This document shows positions 25,540 through 33,098 of a stretch of DNA of 35,990 nt, piece after piece. The notes under the pieces were generated by a model. It did no database searches and was not told the DNA's origin. It was given only the letters and a program-made list of their open reading frames with translations. The stretch's first letter is position 1; each line of letters begins with the position of its first letter. The position numbers and the translations under genes were made by a program. Source of the stretch: Desulfotignum sp. (GTDB lineage: Bacteria; Desulfobacterota; Desulfobacteria; Desulfobacterales; Desulfobacteraceae); NCBI GenBank assembly GCA_011389575.1, contig JAABUB010000034.1, positions 1-35,990 of the forward strand, given 5' to 3'.

Positions 25540-25872
25540 ATGAAAATTGCCATTTTACTGAAAAGTGGCCCCTCTTCGATTGAAGCACAGCGTGCCCTGC
25601 AAGTGACAACGGATATGATGTCCCGGGGAGACACGGTTCATCTGTATCTGCTGCAGGATGCTGTTCACTTGAGCCGGCCGGACCTGAAAACCGGTTTAAC
25701 CGGGACGCTTGACCAGCTGGTTGACAAGGGGCTCCAGGTGAGTTATCTCACCACGGATGTCGAACTCCGGGGCCTGGATACGTCAGCCGTTCTGGAAAAA
25801 ATTTCGGGCGGGACATATGAAACCCTGGTGGATTTGATGACGTCCAGCGACCGGGTGATCGGGATGCTATAG
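25540..25872 (+). CDS. DsrH/TusB- or DsrE-like small sulfur-relay protein
   Basis: 110 residues. MKIAILLKSGPSSIEAQRAL and DTVHLYLLQDAVHL give the alternating strand-helix pattern of the DsrE/DsrH superfamily; family-level placement as the third (H/TusB-like) partner rests on size and order. No cysteine is present, although DsrH and TusB usually have one, so a persulfide on this subunit is unlikely. AGGAGG precedes the ATG. Twelve bases separate its stop from the ArsR gene. Confidence 0.7.
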   Translation: MKIAILLKSGPSSIEAQRALQVTTDMMSRGDTVHLYLLQDAVHLSRPDLKTGLTGTLDQLVDKGLQVSYLTTDVELRGLDTSAVLEKISGGTYETLVDLMTSSDRVIGML

Positions 25873-25884
25873 GCTGTTTGAAAC

Positions 25885-26211
25885 ATGGATAACTCAAAAC
25901 CATTGGATAATGATCACCTCACGCAGGTAGCATTTCTTGCCAAAAGCCTGTCTGACGGCAACCGGTTGAGGATTTTACAAATGATCAGCAGCGGCAGGAA
26001 ATCGGTTTCCGCAATTATCGAAGCCCTTGATCTATCCCAGCCCCTGGTTTCCCATCACCTCAAGGAGCTGAAACGCACGCTTCTGGTGAAAGTGGAAAGG
26101 GAAGGCCCGTTTGTTTTTTATGAACTGGCTGATCCCCGGATTCTTGACGTATTGCAGATATTAAACCGGGTGGCCGGGGATCTTCTGGCCGCACGGAAAA
26201 ATTATTTTTAA
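25885..26211 (+). CDS. ArsR/SmtB-family transcriptional regulator
   Basis: 108 residues. LAKSLSDGNRLRILQMISSG, then SVSAIIEALDLSQPLVSHHL and KELKRTLLVKVEREGPFVFY form the ArsR winged helix with recognition helix SQPLVSHHLKELK. No CVC metal-binding motif is present, so it may sense a sulfur, selenium or redox signal rather than a metal through that site. It probably binds the ATATAAA/TTTATAT palindrome at the operon promoter and represses its own operon. Confidence 0.85.
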   Translation: MDNSKPLDNDHLTQVAFLAKSLSDGNRLRILQMISSGRKSVSAIIEALDLSQPLVSHHLKELKRTLLVKVEREGPFVFYELADPRILDVLQILNRVAGDLLAARKNYF

Positions 26212-26235
26212 TCAAATATAAAGGCGTACTGGTAT

Positions 26236-26685
26236 ATGAATGAACTTTTCGATCTGGTTTCAGGTATGGCGCCGGAAAAAGCGTTATCCCAGATTTCCGG
26301 CACCATAGAACGGCTTCTGGCCGATCTGGACAGTGATGCCCGGGAACGGTTCCTGATGGGCCTGATCAGTCAATCCGAAGAAGACAAGATTTCCGGACTG
26401 GTGCACCTGTGACTGGCCGAATGCATGGGCGAAGGTGTCGACCCAACGCAGATGTGCCAGAGTCTGGTGGACAAGGTGGCACAATCCGAGCAATTGAGCG
26501 CTATTGTGGAGATGGATTTGCTGGTTTTGTTTGAAGACTGGCTGGAGGAACTGGAAACCGAGGTGCTCAATGTGTTGAAAAAAAATGCCTCCCTGGATGA
26601 AAAAGCCATTGCCGGGACACTGGGATTGTCAAACCGGGGGGCTGCCTTTCTGGTGTCAAAGCTCAAAAGGCAGGGCCGATTGTAA
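26236..26685 (+). CDS. Unrecognised selenoprotein candidate, in-frame UGA at residue 59
   Basis: 149 residues when the UGA at 26410-26412 is read through. The N-terminal part MNELFDLVSGMAPEKALSQI...RERFLMGLISQSEED is helical. The UGA falls in ISGLVHL-U-LAECMGEGVD, a U-x3-C arrangement, and the frame continues with DPTQMCQSLVDKVAQ and an acidic helix. The C-terminal 45 residues (DEKAIAGTLGLSNRGAAFLV SKLK) look like a winged-helix or helix-turn-helix. No family is recognised. A hairpin with GGU in its loop follows the UGA. The ribosome site is weak (AAAGG). It lies 24 bases after ArsR in the same operon as two other UGA genes, which strengthens the case; a nonsense mutation is the alternative. 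Confidence 0.65.
26410..26445 (+). promoter_or_regulatory. Bacterial SECIS-like element 3
   Basis: The stem UGGGCGA/UCG(A)CCCA has seven pairs with one bulged A and closes on AGGUG. GGU lies at bases 25-27 from the UGA, the same spacing as in element 2. Weaker than element 2 because of the bulge. Confidence 0.65.
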
Positions 26686-26809
26686 CGGATGCGAAAGGGT
26701 TTCATTTTTAAGACAATCTCACGTTCAGTCCCTCCAATCCGCCTTGTTCCAGTTTGTCAGATATTACCTTCGCGGGTTAAGTCGGTTGTGATCCAAGGAA
26801 ATAAACTCA

Positions 26810-27121
26810 ATGACATATAAGGATATTATTGCGGCAAAAATGGTATTGAACCTGCCGGAACGGGCCACCATGGCGGAAATTAAATCCAGCTACCGAAAAC
26901 TGCTCAAGCGCTGGCATCCGGACAAGAATCCGGGCGACCCGGACCGGTGCCATGAGATGACCCGGAGAATCACCATTGCCTATAAAACGATTCTTGCCTA
27001 TTGCGACCAGTATGCCTATTCATTTGAAAAACAGGAAGTGGAAAAATATCTGTCTGCAGAAGAGTGGTGGATGGACCGGTTCGGCAATGATCCGTTGTGG
27101 GGAAACCGCAATCAAAAGTAG
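26810..27121 (+). CDS. J-domain (DnaJ-like) small protein
   Basis: 103 residues. AAKMVLNLPERATMAEIKSS, YRKLLKRWHPDKNPGDPDRC is a J-domain with the HPD motif that stimulates Hsp70 ATPase. A short C-terminal tail (KYLSAEEWWMDRFGNDPLWG) is characteristic of small J-proteins of Desulfobacterota. It is cytoplasmic; the partner DnaK is not in the window. Its stop (UAG) is followed in the same frame by the tail of a thioredoxin gene. Confidence 0.85.
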   Translation: MTYKDIIAAKMVLNLPERATMAEIKSSYRKLLKRWHPDKNPGDPDRCHEMTRRITIAYKTILAYCDQYAYSFEKQEVEKYLSAEEWWMDRFGNDPLWGNRNQK

Positions 27122-27139
27122 GAAATCGATGAATTGTAG

Positions 27140-27217
27140 AATGGAGAAGTTGCCGAACAGATTACCGGCATGGTTGGCAAGGAAAAGCTTGAACAAACCA
27201 TTAAAAATGTATTGTAA
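27140..27217 (+). pseudogene. trxA: Thioredoxin C-terminal remnant
   Basis: The 25 codons NGEVAEQITGMVGKEKLEQT IKNVL correspond to the last strand and helix of thioredoxin (FxNGxVxEQxxGxxGKxKLxxxI). The CGPC active site and everything before it are absent. It lies 13 bases before the thioredoxin reductase remnant, as in trxA-trxB operons, so a deletion fused the J-protein gene to this tail. Confidence 0.75.
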
Positions 27218-27229
27218 GGAGACTTTTGC

Positions 27230-27715
27230 ATGAACAATTTTGATTATGATCTTGTGATCATCGGTGCCGGTCCGGCCGGACTTACTGCCGGGGTGAAAAA
27301 AGTCTTTCTGCTCCACCGCAGGGATCAACTCCGGGCCGCCAAAATTCTCCAGGAAAGGGCCTTTGCCAGCAGCAAGATCGAAATACTCTGGAATACTGTG
27401 GCCACAGGTGTTGAAGGGCTTTTTGGTATTGAAGGGGTCCATGTCAGAAATGTCAAAACCGAAGAAGAAAAAACCCTTAAGGCGAACGGATGTTTTATCT
27501 GGGTGGGAACCTTGCCCAATGCGGAATTTTTAGGCGACGATATCATTACTGATGAATATGGATTTATCCTTACTGACGCCCGGATGGAAACCAATATCCC
27601 GGGGGTATATGCTGCAGGCGATATCAGGGACACCCCCCTGCGTCAGGTGTCCACAGCAGTGGGGGACGGCGCCATAGCCACCTTGGCAGCAGAACATTAT
27701 ATTGAGAACCTGTGA
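27230..27715 (+). pseudogene. trxB: Thioredoxin reductase with internal deletion (no CxxC)
   Basis: 161 residues against about 305 in the family. The FAD-binding start DYDLVIIGAGPAGLTAG jumps directly to KKVFLLHRRDQLRAAKILQE in the NADPH domain. This removes the rest of the first FAD part, the redox-active CxxC and the GxGxxA nucleotide loop. The C-terminal FAD motif GVYAAGDIRDTPLRQVSTAV is intact. The join is in frame. It cannot reduce thioredoxin. GGAG lies seven bases before the ATG. Confidence 0.85.
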
Positions 27716-27791
27716 AATGAAAAAAAATTGTATTTTTGGCATGTGTGGCATCTATCTGACAAAAACTACAAAAACACACGGAGGTATGACC

Positions 27792-27956
27792 ATGTGTGAA
27801 CAAACCTGCGGGTGTCAGAACCCGGTGGAACTTAAGGGACGTCCGGAAGACTGCACCCCGGAACAGATCAGAAAATGCCATGGGGATGAAGCACAGCATC
27901 CGTGCACCTGTCCCACTGACAACACAGCCCGGACAGAGGGCCTGGATGACTCCTGA
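27792..27956 (+). CDS. Small Cys-rich protein
   Basis: 54 residues from the ATG with GGAGG seven bases upstream. Seven cysteines: MCEQTCGCQNPVELKG, EDCTPEQIRKCHGDEAQHPC and TC. Spacing suggests a metal- or iron-sulfur-binding or redox-buffering peptide; similar short proteins occur in Desulfobacterota but no function is known to me. It overlaps the ABC ATPase start by 11 bases, which ties it to the exporter. Intact and probably expressed. Confidence 0.65.
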   Translation: MCEQTCGCQNPVELKGRPEDCTPEQIRKCHGDEAQHPCTCPTDNTARTEGLDDS

Positions 27957-28938
27957 CCCGTCCCCGGCGGCCATCCAGGCCCAGGGCCTTGCCAAACGGT
28001 TTGACAAGGTCCAGGCGGTATCGGCCGTTGATTTCGAGGTCCGATCCGGTGAGCTGTTCGGGTTTTTAGGTCCCAACGGCGCCGGTAAGACCACCACCAT
28101 CAACATGCTCACCGGGCTGGCCCGGCCGGATGCCGGCACCATCCATATCAGCGGCGTCGACTGCACGAAAAATCCCAGGGCTGCCCAGCATCTCATCGGG
28201 GTGGTGCCCGATGAAAGCAACCTGTATCCGGAACTGACCGGCTTTGGAAACCTGTGCTTCTGTGCGGCCCTGTACGGCATCGGAAAAACTGAGCGAAGGT
28301 CCAGAGCCCGGGAACTGCTGGACACCTTTGATCTTGCCGGGGCCGCAGATCGGAAATTCGGCGGATATTCCAAGGGCATGAAGCGTAAACTCGCCATTGC
28401 CGCCGGTATCATCCACCGGCCGGATATTTTATTTCTGGATGAACCCACCACCGGCATCGATGTAGCCAGTGCCCGTCAGCTGCGCCGGCTGGTCCGTGCG
28501 CTGCACAAAAACGGCACCACCATTTTTCTGACCACCCATTACATCGAAGAGGCCGAGCGGTTGTGCGACCGGATCGCCTTCATCGTATCCGGCAGAACGA
28601 TCCGGACAGACACGGTGGAAAATTTGATCCAGCCCGTGCGGGACACCCATGTACTGCAAGTTACCTGCACCGGCCGGACCAAAGACCTGGCAGACACCCT
28701 GGACCGCACATTCCCGGACCTGGCATTCGCGTTTCCGGAACAGGGAATGATCCGGGTGACATCCGGCAGCCCGGTGCGGGTCGGCCCGCTGGTGCGGTTT
28801 CTGGAGGATCGGGCAGTGGAGGTGACGGAAGCAAAAAAGATCCGGCCCAGCCTTGAGGAGGTGTTCATCGACATCACCGGCGTCAAAGCGGAGATCATGA
28901 GTAGGGAAAAGGAAAAGACCGGCGGAGGTTCCCGATGA
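27946..28938 (+). CDS. ABC-2-type exporter ATP-binding protein
   Basis: 330 residues from the ATG at 27946 (GAGGG upstream). Walker A GPNGAGKTTT (about 47-56), signature YSKGMKRKLAIA, Walker B ILFLDEPTTGID and switch His (FLTTHYIEEAE) identify a DrrA/CcmA-type ATPase. A C-terminal domain of about 100 residues ends SLEEVFIDITG as in multidrug and lipid exporters. It couples to the permease whose start overlaps its stop (ATGA). The substrate is not predictable. Placement after the thioredoxin/Cys-rich genes suggests thiol-related export, which is only inference. Confidence 0.88.
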   Translation: MTPDPSPAAIQAQGLAKRFDKVQAVSAVDFEVRSGELFGFLGPNGAGKTTTINMLTGLARPDAGTIHISGVDCTKNPRAAQHLIGVVPDESNLYPELTGFGNLCFCAALYGIGKTERRSRARELLDTFDLAGAADRKFGGYSKGMKRKLAIAAGIIHRPDILFLDEPTTGIDVASARQLRRLVRALHKNGTTIFLTTHYIEEAERLCDRIAFIVSGRTIRTDTVENLIQPVRDTHVLQVTCTGRTKDLADTLDRTFPDLAFAFPEQGMIRVTSGSPVRVGPLVRFLEDRAVEVTEAKKIRPSLEEVFIDITGVKAEIMSREKEKTGGGSR

Positions 28939-29672
28939 ATCAATGGATCGCGTTCTGGAGCATTTTTGTCAAGGATTTGAAAACCTATTACCTGAAACCC
29001 CCCAATATCAGCTGGGGACTGATTTTTCCGCTGGCATGGACCGGCATGTTTTTTGTCAAGACCGGCAGCGATCTTTCCAGCATTCCAGAGGTCCTTCCCG
29101 GCGTGATGGCGGTGTCCATTCTTTTCGGCACCACCTCCATGCTGGCGGTGACCATCACCTTTGAAAAAAAGAACCGCTCCTTTGAGCGTCTCCTGCTGGC
29201 ACCCCTTTCCTTTGAAATCCTGATGCTGGCCAAAACCAGCGGGGCCATCCTGTTTGGAATACTCAACGCCCTGGTGCCCCTTTTTCTGGCGGTATGGTTG
29301 ACCGATCTGTCACAGGTGGCATGGGGCGTGCTGGTACCGGCCGTGTTCCTGATTTCCGTGGCATCCACATTCATGGGGCTGTTCATTGCCGTGGCTGTCA
29401 GTGAGGTGTTCGAGGCCCAGACCTTTTCCAATTTTTTCCGGTTTCCCATGATCTTTCTGTGCGGGCTGTTTTTTCCCGTCAGTGCGCTGCCGTTTTTTCT
29501 GGAACCACTTGCCTATTTTCTGCCCTTGACCTATGGGGCGGACCTGCTGCACGGGGCCGTGCGCGGAGAACATACCCTGCCATATCTGGTGGACCTGGCA
29601 GTTCTGGCCGTTTTCTGCATCGGTCTGTTTGCTGTCAGCCTGTTCAACATCCGGAGGCGGTGGATTGCCTGA
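28935..29672 (+). CDS. ABC-2-type exporter permease
   Basis: 245 residues with six predicted membrane helices and an N-terminal amphipathic segment (IFVKDLKTYYLKPPNIS). The stretch FFRFPMIFLCGLFFPVSALP before LTYGADLLHGAVRG is the conserved ABC-2 signature region of DrrB/NodJ-type permeases. It forms the export channel with the ATPase just upstream. Complete; the next gene is on the other strand. Confidence 0.87.
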   Translation: MNQWIAFWSIFVKDLKTYYLKPPNISWGLIFPLAWTGMFFVKTGSDLSSIPEVLPGVMAVSILFGTTSMLAVTITFEKKNRSFERLLLAPLSFEILMLAKTSGAILFGILNALVPLFLAVWLTDLSQVAWGVLVPAVFLISVASTFMGLFIAVAVSEVFEAQTFSNFFRFPMIFLCGLFFPVSALPFFLEPLAYFLPLTYGADLLHGAVRGEHTLPYLVDLAVLAVFCIGLFAVSLFNIRRRWIA

Positions 29673-29784
29673 TTTTGAAGATCAAGTGGATCAATCGATT
29701 CAAGATTACGGCAGAAACGGCTATGTGTTGAGAAAGTGCTGTTGGTTTCTAAATCATTCCTCAAAGTGATGGATCGATTGTCTG

Positions 29785-30267
29785 CTATACCGAAAGCTTT
29801 TCCCAGCGCAGAACATGGGCCACCACCATGCCTGCAATAAATCCGGCCGCCAGGTTGGATGCCAGGGTGATGCCCAGTATCAATGTGGCGACAAACAGGT
29901 CTTTGCGCTGATTCAGGTCTATCATGGCAAGGGTCAGTTGCGCACCTGCGAATATGAGCAATACCCCCAAAATGGACATGGGGATTAAGTTGAACACCTG
30001 GACGATACTGTTGCCGAAAACAATGGCCAGGCCCAGCAAAAGCCCGCCGGCCACAACTATCAACCCGGCCGGAAATTTCCGGTTGTCCAGCAGCAGCAGG
30101 GTTGCAATGGCACCGATGATCCCGATGATGACACTTATTGGAATGCCGGCCAGGGCCTGTACAGTGAGATGGGGTTCCACTGCCTCCTGTAGGGCCTGGT
30201 ATTTCGAGGTTCCCATGATGAACTTTACCCCTCCGGAAATCAGCAAAGCACCGGTGGACAGCTGCAT
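29785..30267 (-). pseudogene. MOT1/SulP-like molybdate or sulfate transporter, C-terminal half
   Basis: 160 residues, four to five helices. IPMSILGVLLIFAGAQLTLA followed by DLNQRKDLFVATLILGITLA and SNLAAGFIAGMVVAH matches the end of putative sulfate/molybdate transporters of the MOT1 type (about 370-400 residues). The N-terminal half, including the substrate signature, is missing. The ATG at 30267 is probably internal. Upstream sequence to 30388 shows no transporter coding in any frame I followed. Confidence 0.65.
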
Positions 30268-30425
30268 CCAGCGGCACCTGGCTGTCCCGTATCAGGCAGG
30301 GTCACGCGGTGTGGGCGTTTTTGTCCTGTTTTTCCGTGGTGCTGCATCTGGACTGATTGGTTTCATGCCAAGGTCTAAATTTCTTTAGTGATTGTCGTTT
30401 CAGCTGGCCCTATGGTGACTGGTTT

Positions 30426-30526
30426 TCACCGTTCGATTAAAAAACGCCTGATTAAAAAAATATAACCGTTCGGTTAAAAATAGTTGACTTTTTCATAATA
30501 TAACCGTACGGTTATATTATGAAAAA
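30426..30526 (+). promoter_or_regulatory. hipBA operator region: three TAACCG-N2-CGGTTA-type sites, one inside a perfect 38-bp palindrome
   Basis: Sites: a degenerate one at 30426-30439, TAACCGTTCGGTTA at 30463-30476, and TAACCGTACGGTTA at the centre of a perfect 38-bp palindrome (30489-30526; arms TTTTTCATAATATAACCG). The multiple sites upstream of hipB fit cooperative autorepression by HipB dimers. TTGACT at 30484 could be a -35 box. The palindrome lies in the 5' leader or promoter and could also fold as a hairpin. Confidence 0.7.
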
Positions 30527-30538
30527 GGATCCAGAATC

Positions 30539-30799
30539 ATGAATAAAATAAATTATCCATACCGGGTCAGGCTGCCTGGTTACCTGGGAAAGGCAATCAG
30601 AGATACCCGGAAAAACAAGGACATGACCCAGAAAGTTCTGGCCGATCTGACCGGCACCAGTGTCAAATTCATCAGTGATGTTGAAAGAGGAAAAAATACG
30701 GCCCAGACAGATAAGGTCTTTGATCTTCTCCGGGCACTGGGCCTGATCGTATACATCGCACAGAACCCGCTTCCGGAAAACAAAGGTGATACCCGATGA
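30539..30799 (+). CDS. hipB: HipB-like antitoxin (Xre-family)
   Basis: 86 residues. LGKAIRDTRKNKDMTQKVLA, DLTGTSVKFISDVERGKNTA is a helix-turn-helix of the Xre/HipB type. It represses the operon at the upstream palindromes and binds HipA. Its stop overlaps the hipA start (ATGA). Intact. Confidence 0.85.
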   Translation: MNKINYPYRVRLPGYLGKAIRDTRKNKDMTQKVLADLTGTSVKFISDVERGKNTAQTDKVFDLLRALGLIVYIAQNPLPENKGDTR

Positions 30800-31608
30800 G
30801 CGGATTGCTGGTATTCTGGGATCAAAAGATAGTCGGCACCTTGACCCGCCACAAAAGAGGAAAGGTTGTTTTTCAATATAACAAAGACTGGCTGGCATCA
30901 GACGGCCATTCGATTTCGATTTCGCTTCCCTGTCAACAGGAAAAATTTGCCCCGGGTGTCAGCACGGCGTTCTTTGAAAACCTTTTGCCAGAAAGCCGCG
31001 CAAGATCCATACTGGCCCACAACTACCGATTTGATAAAAAAGATACCTTTGCTTTTTTGAATACTTTTGGGGAAGATTGCGCGGGTGCGCTTTCAATTAT
31101 TCCGGAAGAAAAAGAACCGGATTTTACGACCGGCCAGTACAAATGCATTGATTCAGAGTTGATTGAGATCCTGAATAAAATCGAGAAAGATCCGAAAAAA
31201 CATTCATTATACCCGGAAATAAAGGATGTCCGGCTTTCCATTGCCGGCGTTCAGGACAAATTACCCGTGTATCTGAAAGATGGGCGTTTTTATCTGCCGT
31301 TAAATTCAGGATCTGCAACAACACATATCATTAAGCCCGCGAATGCGGATTATCCGGAATTGACAAAAAATGGTGATACATACCGGGTGGAAAGGATTAA
31401 AATCCATTCCCTTGAAAAATTTGCAAAAACAATGAATTTTCGCTTGAGTTTTTTGCATAAAATCATAGAGGAAACACTGACTGCCGTTGGATACCAGCTT
31501 GCGCCACTCCTTGGCAAACATGAAAAACAGTATGGGAAAAGCACTGTCTATGATGAGTTGTATGAAAAAATCCAGGAAAACATGCGATCAATGAAAAAAA
31601 ATCAATAA
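30796..31608 (+). pseudogene. hipA: HipA-like kinase with the catalytic core deleted in frame
   Basis: 270 residues against about 420-440 in the family. HipA_N is present (LLVFWDQKIVGTLTRHKRGK, PCQQEKFAPGVSTAFFENLL), followed by the P-loop-like SIAGVQDKLPVYL and HIIKPANADYPELTKN. It then jumps to GDTYRVERIKIHSLEKFAKT, which belongs near the C-terminus. The missing middle of about 150 residues contains the NxxDxHxxN catalytic loop and the Mg-binding Asp, so it should not phosphorylate glutamyl-tRNA synthetase. It may still bind HipB and affect autoregulation. Confidence 0.82.
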
Positions 31609-32396
31609 TCCCTCAGAATATCCGGGTGAAGCATGCCAAAAACATCAAAACTGTTTGCCACCGTCAACCGGATCGCCAGAAACACGGTGATGGCTGTTCC
31701 TGAAAAAATGGCAATCATGATGGCGATCTGATATTTGATGGCGGTAAAGGGATCTGCTCCGGCAAGAATGACGCCTGTCATCATGCCGGGCAGGGACACC
31801 AGGCCGATGGTTGCCATGGAGGCGATGGTCGGAGCAAGGGCGGATCGCAGCGCGTCCCGGAAAAAAGGATTCAGCGCTTCTGTTAATGATGCCCCGTATG
31901 CCAGCGACTGATGATACGCTTTTTCATTTGTGTGGATGGATTGATAAAAATTGTTGAGCCCGATAATATCCGCCCGCAGGCAGTTGCCCAGAATCATTCC
32001 GGCCAGAGGGATGACGTACTGGGCCTCAAACCATCCGGGCAGCCTGAGTATGATGCCGGCAAAAAATATCATGGGCAGCACGGTACCGACCAGCAGCGCG
32101 ATGAACATCGGCAGCAGAAAAGGCTTCAGCTTCAGGCGGCAGCCTTTGAGAATGGACAAATCCGCTACCAGGATCATTGCAGCCACCCATGCCAGGTTTA
32201 AAAAAGGGTTGTTCAGTGTAAACACCACCTGCAGATACATTCCGACAAACAACAGCTGTACGGTCATTCTCATTACAGCCACCGCTGTTTCCTTGAGCAT
32301 GCCCACCCGCAGATACAGCATGACGGCCAGAGGAAAAATCAGCAGCAGGTATCCGCCGGCAAGACTCAGCAAACTGATATCAATAATCTGATTCAT
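31602..32396 (-). CDS. fetB: FetB-like metal exporter permease (UPF0014)
   Basis: 264 residues with seven or so membrane helices. LRVGMLKETAVAVMRMTVQL, PLAGMILGNCLRADIIGLNN and GLVSLPGMMTGVILAGADP FTA are FetB-family signatures. With FetA it exports iron and protects against oxidative stress in E. coli (established). It lies 14 bases downstream of the ATPase gene on the minus strand. Complete. Confidence 0.87.
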   Translation of the reverse strand: MNQIIDISLLSLAGGYLLLIFPLAVMLYLRVGMLKETAVAVMRMTVQLLFVGMYLQVVFTLNNPFLNLAWVAAMILVADLSILKGCRLKLKPFLLPMFIALLVGTVLPMIFFAGIILRLPGWFEAQYVIPLAGMILGNCLRADIIGLNNFYQSIHTNEKAYHQSLAYGASLTEALNPFFRDALRSALAPTIASMATIGLVSLPGMMTGVILAGADPFTAIKYQIAIMIAIFSGTAITVFLAIRLTVANSFDVFGMLHPDILRDY

Positions 32397-32410
32397 TCGG
32401 TTTTTCCCCC

Positions 32411-33067
32411 TTACATCTGATGAATCTCTTTCATGTCAACCACCCTGGTGGCAAAACCCAGCCACTCAGAATCATGCGCCACAGAAAGTACGGTGGTGTT
32501 TTGCGCCTGTCTGAAGTAATCGGCCACTGCCTGCTTGTTTTTCACGTCCAGGGCGGAAGAGGCTTCATCAAGCAGCACAATAGGGCGGTCCAGCAAAATG
32601 GCGATGGTCAGCGCAATCCGTTGTTTTTCTCCGCCGGAAAGCCGGGTGATCTGCTTGTCCAGCAACGGTTGCGGCAAGTTGAATCTTTCCATGATTTCGG
32701 GAAGCCGGGCAAGATTGTCACGCAGACCGGCATTGGCCCGATAGGAGAACGGGGTTTCAATCACTTCTTTGACACTGCCGGTACCCAGGTCCGGTTCCTG
32801 GGCCACATAGGCGATGTGGCGCCTTTTCTGCCAGATATTGTGACGGGTGACAGGCTCTCCCAGGATCGTGATGGTTCCGGAATCAGGCATCACAAGGCCC
32901 AGTATGCACCTGAGGACCGTGGATTTTCCGGAACCGGACGGACCGGTCAAGGTCACCTTGTCCCCATGAAACACGCTCAAAGACAGGTCTTTCAACACTG
33001 GCTGCCCGTCAAAGTCTACATTCAGCTTGTTCAGGTGGATCGCCATTTCAGAATCGGATACGTTCAT
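32411..33067 (-). CDS. fetA: FetA-like ABC transporter ATP-binding protein
   Basis: 218 residues from the ATG at 33067 (GAGAAG upstream), close to the family length of about 225. Walker A GPSGSGKSTV (about 42-51), signature LSGGEKQRIALTIA, Walker B PIVLLDEASSALD and switch His (LSVAHDSEW) are intact. It pairs with the FetB-like permease downstream. A 26-residue leader ORF with a strong ribosome site ends 31 bases upstream. Confidence 0.87.
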   Translation of the reverse strand: MNVSDSEMAIHLNKLNVDFDGQPVLKDLSLSVFHGDKVTLTGPSGSGKSTVLRCILGLVMPDSGTITILGEPVTRHNIWQKRRHIAYVAQEPDLGTGSVKEVIETPFSYRANAGLRDNLARLPEIMERFNLPQPLLDKQITRLSGGEKQRIALTIAILLDRPIVLLDEASSALDVKNKQAVADYFRQAQNTTVLSVAHDSEWLGFATRVVDMKEIHQM

Positions 33068-33098
33068 ATTCTTCTCACAAAGATGAAAAGATAGCCCT

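Noticed and set aside
27119-27139. In-frame UAG codons after the J-domain gene and before the thioredoxin tail, which could suggest pyrrolysine readthrough
   Set aside because: The J-protein has its normal C-terminus before the first UAG and the following peptide is the tail of a different protein, so a deletion junction explains it better.
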